Source: Candidatus Gastranaerophilales bacterium
Lineage (GTDB): Bacteria > Cyanobacteriota > Vampirovibrionia > Gastranaerophilales > UBA9971
Length of the DNA stretch: 20,253 nucleotides
Direction: 5' to 3'
Assembly (NCBI GenBank): GCA_028277195.1
Contig: JANQGS010000263.1
Location: 1-20,253 of the forward strand
Below the pieces are notes generated by a model. That model did no database searches, had not been told where the DNA came from, and saw only the letters and a program-made list of their open reading frames with translations. The position numbers were made by a program, and so were the translations under genes. Positions 15,779 through 20,253 of the stretch are shown here, piece by piece (the stretch's first letter is position 1; each line of letters starts with the position of its first letter).

Positions 15779-16351
15779 TTACGCGTCAATTCCTAATATC
15801 AAAACAGGAACATCAATATTTGATACACCTCTGTGTTCTAAATCCCATACAAACTGTTCAAAGTATGAAACTCCTGTTGACATTTCATCCGCAAGCTGTT
15901 TTACGGGAACTATTTCTACACCTGCATTTATGACTCCTAATTTTTTAAAAATAGTCATTTTCGCACATACATTGTAAACCATAAATGAATACTTACCAAA
16001 CTGGACTTCAACGCCTAATTTATTTTTCACAAAGTCCATCTCTCTATAAGGTTTATATTTTTTTTCTGATTTTAAAATATAATTTTCCGTGTAATATTGA
16101 GTCGAATAATCGCAATTATGTTTATATGAACTCCACCCAAATGAATAAAATTCTTTTTTAAAAGAGCTATTAAGCTCTTTTGGGCTGTATAGTACACGTC
16201 CATTCATATTTTTTTCCCTGCTTGTTTTTGTTTTATAAAAATTAGCGTCAATTTTTGAGATAATAGCCTCAATTTCTCTATACAAACCAGGATAGTTATC
16301 CCTCACAGTCTTTTCTCCCCCGTTGAATGAATAAATACCGGCTATAATCAT
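15779..16351 (-). CDS. type II restriction endonuclease, BglII/BstYI family
   Basis: Codes for 190 residues from the ATG at 16351, two bases after the methyltransferase stop, with AAAAGG upstream. A GTG at 16378 would add nine residues but lies inside the methyltransferase gene. The N-terminus (MIIAGIYSFNGG, then YPGLYREIEAII) and the C-terminal IVPVK...GVSYFEQ...DVPVLILGI fit the family. The catalytic set Asp106-Glu115-Gln117 (MDFVKNKLGVEVQF) has the same spacing as Asp84-Glu93-Gln95 of BglII. Known relatives cut AGATCT or RGATCY; the exact site here is unknown. Bases 16021-16260 are only 27% GC against 53% in parts of pdxA, which suggests recent transfer. Confidence 0.88.
   Translation of the reverse strand: MIIAGIYSFNGGEKTVRDNYPGLYREIEAIISKIDANFYKTKTSREKNMNGRVLYSPKELNSSFKKEFYSFGWSSYKHNCDYSTQYYTENYILKSEKKYKPYREMDFVKNKLGVEVQFGKYSFMVYNVCAKMTIFKKLGVINAGVEIVPVKQLADEMSTGVSYFEQFVWDLEHRGVSNIDVPVLILGIDA
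16160..16181. repeat. 9-bp inverted repeat inside the endonuclease gene
   Basis: AAAAGAGCT (16160-16168) and AGCTCTTTT (16173-16181) are exact complements around an ATTA loop. In the messenger the hairpin is followed by A residues, not U, so it is not an intrinsic terminator for this gene. It may be chance in AT-rich DNA. Confidence 0.4.
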
Positions 16352-16353
16352 TA

Positions 16354-17310
16354 TTACAAAACCTTTTTCAATTTCCACTCTTCAGGTATTTTAGTAATTT
16401 TTTCCCTTCCTGTTGGTTTGTGGACTTCTTTTCCCAGTGGCCGGATATTTAATTTACCGTTATAAAAATCATTTATTCGATTTTTTCCTGCTTCATAGTA
16501 TTCCGTTTCTTTTTCCGCGCCAATAGCTTTTCTGTTTTGCCTTAACGCGGCTATTAATGTTGAAGCAACACCGGCATAGGGGTCTAAAACAAAATCATTT
16601 TCCTCAGTTAATGCCAGAACACACCTTTCTACCAGCTCAATGGGGAACTGGCAGGGATGTATGGTTTTTTCAGGGTGATTTGATTTTACATTGGGGATAT
16701 CCCATAATTGCTTATCCCATTCTTTGGCTACAAATTCCCATATATCAGAAGGGTTTTTCCCTAAAGGGTTACAGGATGGCTGTCCGGCTTTTTCTCCTTT
16801 AAAGTAACGCTTGCCGGGGTATTTTGAAGGAACACGAACAGAATCAAGGTTAAATGTGTAATCTTTTGATTTAGTAAACCAAAGTAATGTTTCATATCTG
16901 CCGGAAAATCTTTTACTTGCATGCAAACCATGACCAAAGTGCCAGATTATGCGATTTCTCAGGTAGAGCCCGTATTTTTTAAAAATTCGGTAATAATAAA
17001 TATCCAGGGGAAAAACCTCTCCGTTTTTAACGTAATTTCCGACTTGCCAGCAAATGCTGCCGTTATCCGATAATGTCCGAATTAATTCCGATATTATTTT
17101 TTCCTGTGTTTTAAGATACTCCTCTATTGATATTTTTGTTTCATATTCTTTTCCAATGTTATAAGGAGGCGAGGTTATTATTAGTTTTATTTTATTCTCA
17201 GGGACAGACTCTAATAAATCCAGCGCATTTCCGTTATAAAAAATAATTTTGCCCTTATCAGAATAACGCTCTTCTATTTCTGCATTAAGTAAATTTAGCG
17301 TTTTATACAT
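16354..17310 (-). CDS. beta-class type II DNA methyltransferase (m4C or m6A)
   Basis: Codes for 318 residues. It methylates an amino group in the recognition site of the neighbouring endonuclease, protecting the chromosome. Catalytic motif IV TSPPYN (46-51) comes before the AdoMet-binding motif I DPYAGVAST (243-251), an order typical of the beta class. TSPPY is common in N4-cytosine enzymes but does not exclude N6-adenine. Motif X-like HPCQFPIELVERC (218-230) is also present. Its ATG overlaps the kinase stop by 8 bases (ATGTATAA), and a perfect AGGAGG lies six bases upstream inside the kinase gene. The endonuclease follows two bases after its stop, an arrangement in which the methylase is made first. 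GC is lower than in the flanking genes. Confidence 0.92.
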   Translation of the reverse strand: MYKTLNLLNAEIEERYSDKGKIIFYNGNALDLLESVPENKIKLIITSPPYNIGKEYETKISIEEYLKTQEKIISELIRTLSDNGSICWQVGNYVKNGEVFPLDIYYYRIFKKYGLYLRNRIIWHFGHGLHASKRFSGRYETLLWFTKSKDYTFNLDSVRVPSKYPGKRYFKGEKAGQPSCNPLGKNPSDIWEFVAKEWDKQLWDIPNVKSNHPEKTIHPCQFPIELVERCVLALTEENDFVLDPYAGVASTLIAALRQNRKAIGAEKETEYYEAGKNRINDFYNGKLNIRPLGKEVHKPTGREKITKIPEEWKLKKVL

Positions 17311-18574
17311 TCTTTGCCTCCTGGTGCTGGCGAAAATATTTTACAATGTTAACCAGGGTATTGGGTGTGCCGAAATTGCCTGATTTTGTTACTATCCAGC
17401 GGGCCTCATGGTCAAGGCAAACCGGAATGGTAGGCTCTATCTCGTCAATAAGCTGGAGGTGAGTGCTGCCTATGGCGCTGCAACACCTGTAAGAGGTTTC
17501 CCCGCCAACCGTTACAAATATAAGGTCGTCTTTTTTAACTATTTTCCCGCATAAAGAGGCAAGATAATCCATCAATACCGCCGGGGTATTATCCGGGTCA
17601 TCTTCATATCCCGGATAGTCCAGGGCAACAACCCTTTCTGTATTAAGATGCTCTTTTATCCTCTCTATCATAATGTCGTCCGGCTCATTAACAATCTCTT
17701 TCGGGGTAAGCTCAACAATATACGAATCAAATTCATCAAACTCGCCCAATTTTTTAAGCTGGGTTCCGGATAATGGCGTTTTGCTCCCGGAAACTATTAA
17801 TACAGGCAAATCAGGTATAACCTTTGAAATATGCTGGTATTTTGTATCAGGCAGCCAGCATCCGGTTAAAACCTGTGCAAGCCCTGCTGCGCCGCAGGGA
17901 AGAATTTTATAACTGCATTTTTCCGTAGCCAGTGCAATCTGCTCCATATCGGTAGTAGTGACCGCATCAATAACTATTAATTTTTTGTTTTCCCTGACGA
18001 GCTTCTGGAGTTCAATCAATATAGGACCCGCTCCCTTCATAACCGTAATAAGCGGTATATGTGCAACTATCTCGGGATTATCGACCTGCTGTTGAAGCAG
18101 TGTGGGAATATGAGACTGGTAAACCGGGAAAACCGGGTCTCTTGCAACCTCGGTCCTCTCAAGCGGCATGCCCTTTAAAAGGTGGTATCCCCCGACAGTT
18201 GTCCTGCCCTCTGCGGGGAATGCAGGTACTACAACAACCGCGTCAGCCCCCATAACTTCCTTTACAGCAAGGGCCTCGGCAGCAATGTTGCCCCTCAGGG
18301 TTGAGTCAATTTTTTTATAGATATACTCAACGTTAAGACTTTCTATAATGGCTTTAGCGGCCTTTTTAACTGCCTCAATGCCTTGTTCAGTCGGCTTGTT
18401 CCTTGTTTCGGTGCTTATGGCCCATGCCTGGGTATTGGCCTTGCCAAGAGGCGGGGCTGAATAGTCAAGCAATATCTGGGTATTGCATCCCTTTAAATGG
18501 AATTGCAGGGACGTATCATTTGCCCCGGTCAGGTCGTCGGCAATTATGCCTATAATATTACTTTTTAAAGTCAA
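17303..18574 (-). CDS. four-carbon acid-sugar kinase (DUF1537; D-threonate/D-erythronate kinase type)
   Basis: Codes for 423 residues, the family length. DUF1537 proteins phosphorylate acid sugars such as D-threonate and D-erythronate at O4 for oxidation by PdxA2 or other partners. The N-terminal domain has ADDLTGAND (12-20), YKKIDSTLRGN (86-96) and PAFPAEGRTT (117-126). The nucleotide-binding C-terminal domain has SGSKTP (262-267), GGET (357-360) and KSGNFG (397-402, usually K-x-GGFG). The start is TTG at 18574, with GGGAG nine bases upstream in the 20-base gap after ssb. The partner pdxA lies beyond the inserted R-M pair. The exact substrate cannot be read from sequence. Confidence 0.88.
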   Translation of the reverse strand: MTLKSNIIGIIADDLTGANDTSLQFHLKGCNTQILLDYSAPPLGKANTQAWAISTETRNKPTEQGIEAVKKAAKAIIESLNVEYIYKKIDSTLRGNIAAEALAVKEVMGADAVVVVPAFPAEGRTTVGGYHLLKGMPLERTEVARDPVFPVYQSHIPTLLQQQVDNPEIVAHIPLITVMKGAGPILIELQKLVRENKKLIVIDAVTTTDMEQIALATEKCSYKILPCGAAGLAQVLTGCWLPDTKYQHISKVIPDLPVLIVSGSKTPLSGTQLKKLGEFDEFDSYIVELTPKEIVNEPDDIMIERIKEHLNTERVVALDYPGYEDDPDNTPAVLMDYLASLCGKIVKKDDLIFVTVGGETSYRCCSAIGSTHLQLIDEIEPTIPVCLDHEARWIVTKSGNFGTPNTLVNIVKYFRQHQEAKNV

Positions 18575-18594
18575 ATCCTGCTACTCCCTGGTAA

Positions 18595-18921
18595 TTACTC
18601 CGCAGGCTGGTCGCTTTTGCCGCCGAGAAGGCGCAGGTCCGTGCCCTTAACCAGGAACATTTCCCGCTTTTCTCCGTTTGCGTCTGTCCATTTATTTATA
18701 TCCAGCCTGCCTTCCACAGCCACAAGCCTTCCTTTTTTCAGGTATTCACCTGCTATTTCCGCGCTTCTGTCCCAGAGCTCTACTCTAAACCAGTCTGTTT
18801 CCTTATTTTTGCTCCGGCGGTCAACTGCTATGGAAAAGGTCGTCTTTACCTTTCCTGACTCAAAGTATTTCATTTCAGGGTCCTGTCCTGCCCTGCCTAC
18901 TATTACAGCGGAATTTATCAT
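18595..18921 (-). CDS. ssb: single-stranded DNA-binding protein, short cyanobacterial-like form
   Basis: Codes for 108 residues forming one OB fold. NSAVIVGRAGQDPEMKYFES at the N-terminus, then DWFRVELW and LVAVEGRL, strongly recall the short cyanobacterial SSBs. It would bind single-stranded DNA in replication and repair. The acidic DDDIPF-type tip, which recruits partner proteins in E. coli SSB, is missing; the protein ends LLGGKSDQPAE. GAGG lies seven bases before the ATG. It is the first gene of the minus-strand operon and is divergent from metG. A second, longer SSB elsewhere in the genome is possible. Confidence 0.9.
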   Translation of the reverse strand: MINSAVIVGRAGQDPEMKYFESGKVKTTFSIAVDRRSKNKETDWFRVELWDRSAEIAGEYLKKGRLVAVEGRLDINKWTDANGEKREMFLVKGTDLRLLGGKSDQPAE

Positions 18922-18949
18922 TTATAAACCTCACTTTATTTTTATGTCT

Positions 18950-18964
18950 TATAATATTATATCA
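18950..18964 (-). promoter_or_regulatory. extended -10 promoter of ssb; palindromic TATAAT pair
   Basis: On the minus strand TGATATAAT (18964-18956) is an extended -10 (TG-n-TATAAT), placing transcription near 18949 with a leader of about 28 bases before ssb. The sequence TATAATATTATA is a perfect palindrome, so a -10 box also faces metG. No good -35 is visible in either direction. Confidence 0.5.
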
Positions 18965-19024
18965 AAGGGAAAAAAAAGTCCCGGATAAAATTAAAAAAAT
19001 AAGAATATACCAGGTCTGACCCAT

Positions 19025-20253
19025 ATGAATAAATTTTACATAACAACCGCTATAGACTACGTTAACGCTCCCCCGCACATAGGCCATGCCTATGAAAAAA
19101 TCGCCACGGATGTTATTGCAAGACACTACAGGCAAAGGGGAATTGATGTGTTTTTCCTAACAGGAACTGATGAGCATGGCATAAAAATACAAAAAACTGC
19201 AGGAGAAAAAGGTATTACACCACAGGATTTCTGCAATGATATAGCAGAGAACTTTAAAGAAGCATGGGCTCTGCTGGATGTCAGGTATGACAGGTTCATA
19301 AGAACAACTGAAACAGGGCACGAAAAAGTAGTCCGCCATATATTTAAAACCCTTATGGATAAAGGCGATATATATAAAGCATCATATACCGGGCTTTACT
19401 GTACAGGTTGTGAGTGTTTTCTTAACCCAAGAGAGCTTGACGAAAAAGGATTATGCCCTGATCATAGGACAAAACCCCAGGAAATCAGGGAAGAAAACTA
19501 CTTTTTTAAACTCTCAAAATATAAAGACAGGCTAAAAGACCATATAATAAACAATCCCGGGTTTATACTGCCTGAATACCGGACTAATGAAGTGTTAAAC
19601 CAGCTTAAGAATGTGGAAGACATCAGTGTTTCCCGTTCAAAAGAAGCTGTTAACTGGGGAATCCCTGTTCCGGGGGATGACAGCCAGATTGTTTACGTGT
19701 GGATAGATGCCCTGTCCAATTATTTAACCGGGGCAGGGTACTTAAACAATGAGGAATTGTTTAAAAAATTATGGCCCGCAGATGTACATATGATAGGCAA
19801 AGACATACTTAAATTCCACGCAATCTACTGGCCGTCTGTATTACTGGCAATGGATATTGAACTGCCCTCTACCGTATTTGCGCATGGCTGGATAACGGTT
19901 GACCAGTCAAAAATGAGCAAGTCTTTGGGCAATGTTATTGCCCCTAAGGCGCTTTTGGACGCATATGAGCTTGAAAATCCCGACGCTTTAAGGTATTTTT
20001 TAATGACAACAACCTCATTCGGCAAGGATGGAAACTATAGTGACGAAGAATTCAAAACAAAAGTTAATGCTGATTTGGCAAATAACCTCGGCAACCTTTT
20101 AAACCGCTCTTTAAGTATGCTTGTTAAGTATTTTGACGGGTGTATAATTCCTGAAGCCATGGATAATGAGCTGGCAGAACCTGCTGAAAGCATAAAAAAC
20201 AGGGTTATAGAAAAATTCAACAATTACGAACTCTCGGAAGCGGCTGAAGCCAT
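19025..20253 (+). CDS. metG: methionyl-tRNA synthetase, 3' end outside the window
   Basis: Open from ATG at 19025 to the window edge, 409 codons and 2 bases with no stop. It charges tRNA-Met. The class I HIGH motif reads PPHIGHAY (16-23) and KMSKS is at 296-300. A single zinc knuckle is formed by Cys126, Cys129, Cys144 and His147, nearly the same numbering as in T. thermophilus MetRS. The anticodon-binding helical domain begins after about residue 330 and is cut off; a C-terminal tRNA-binding domain cannot be judged. Only a weak AGG precedes the start. It is divergent from ssb with about 100 bases between them. Its Asp146-His147 codons contain the only GATC of the window. Confidence 0.95.
   Translation, partial: MNKFYITTAIDYVNAPPHIGHAYEKIATDVIARHYRQRGIDVFFLTGTDEHGIKIQKTAGEKGITPQDFCNDIAENFKEAWALLDVRYDRFIRTTETGHEKVVRHIFKTLMDKGDIYKASYTGLYCTGCECFLNPRELDEKGLCPDHRTKPQEIREENYFFKLSKYKDRLKDHIINNPGFILPEYRTNEVLNQLKNVEDISVSRSKEAVNWGIPVPGDDSQIVYVWIDALSNYLTGAGYLNNEELFKKLWPADVHMIGKDILKFHAIYWPSVLLAMDIELPSTVFAHGWITVDQSKMSKSLGNVIAPKALLDAYELENPDALRYFLMTTTSFGKDGNYSDEEFKTKVNADLANNLGNLLNRSLSMLVKYFDGCIIPEAMDNELAEPAESIKNRVIEKFNNYELSEAAEA
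19459..19464. other. only GATC in the window (TGATCA)
   Basis: GATC at 19460-19463 is the single occurrence found in a full manual scan in which every ATC was checked for a preceding G. Its context TGATCA does not match RGATCY or AGATCT, so a BglII- or BstYI-type enzyme would not cut it. Confidence 0.85.

Noticed and set aside
16352..16378. GTG start for the endonuclease, nine residues longer
   Set aside because: It lies inside the methyltransferase gene. The ATG at 16351 has AAAAGG upstream, and its N-terminus lines up better with BglII.
1..20253. CRISPR array, rRNA, tRNA genes or prophage
   Set aside because: No regularly spaced repeats, no rRNA-like blocks, and the holin-superfamily label of the DUF1469 protein alone does not indicate a phage.

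Overview
This window holds mostly housekeeping genes plus one inserted restriction-modification module. It probably comes from a diderm bacterium of moderate GC (about 40-45% by eye). The large AsmA-like protein with an N-terminal anchor implies an outer membrane. The short single-stranded-DNA-binding protein resembles the cyanobacterial form, EF-Ts is the short type, and methionyl-tRNA synthetase has a Thermus/cyanobacteria-like zinc knuckle. A non-photosynthetic relative of Cyanobacteria (Melainabacteria or Margulisbacteria type) is my best guess. It rests on remembered family features, not on a search.

Layout. Bases 1-236 are intergenic with two inverted repeats. Bases 237-1242 (minus) hold three small membrane genes in the order DUF883, DUF1469, YqjK-like, matching E. 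coli yqjD-yqjE-yqjK. Bases 1359-8902 (minus) form one compact run: dapA, proC, secG, a degenerate PilB/GspE-like ATPase, and a 1447-residue AsmA-family gene. Upstream of dapA lies a 5'-truncated membrane-protein gene (8956-9396). It stops at a 127-base nested palindromic element (9389-9515) that looks like an insertion. On the plus strand follow mgtE, argH, rpsB, tsf and a small membrane protein. Converging on them from the right is a minus-strand operon: ssb, a DUF1537 four-carbon acid-sugar kinase, a beta-class DNA methyltransferase, a BglII/BstYI-family endonuclease, and pdxA. The right edge holds the 5' two thirds or so of metG (plus), divergent from ssb.

How the genes fit together. dapA and proC belong to lysine and proline synthesis and secG to protein export. 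rpsB and tsf are the usual translation pair. The DUF1537 kinase and PdxA normally work in sequence on four-carbon acid sugars (threonate or erythronate), and here the R-M pair sits between them in the same transcript.

The most striking signal covers the whole window. GATC occurs only once in 20,253 bases (19460-19463, in context TGATCA), against roughly 75 expected from base composition. The endonuclease encoded here belongs to a family whose known members cut sites with a GATC core (AGATCT, RGATCY). The genome therefore appears to have been purged of the core of the resident restriction site. The purge reaches flanking contexts that a strict RGATCY enzyme would not cut.
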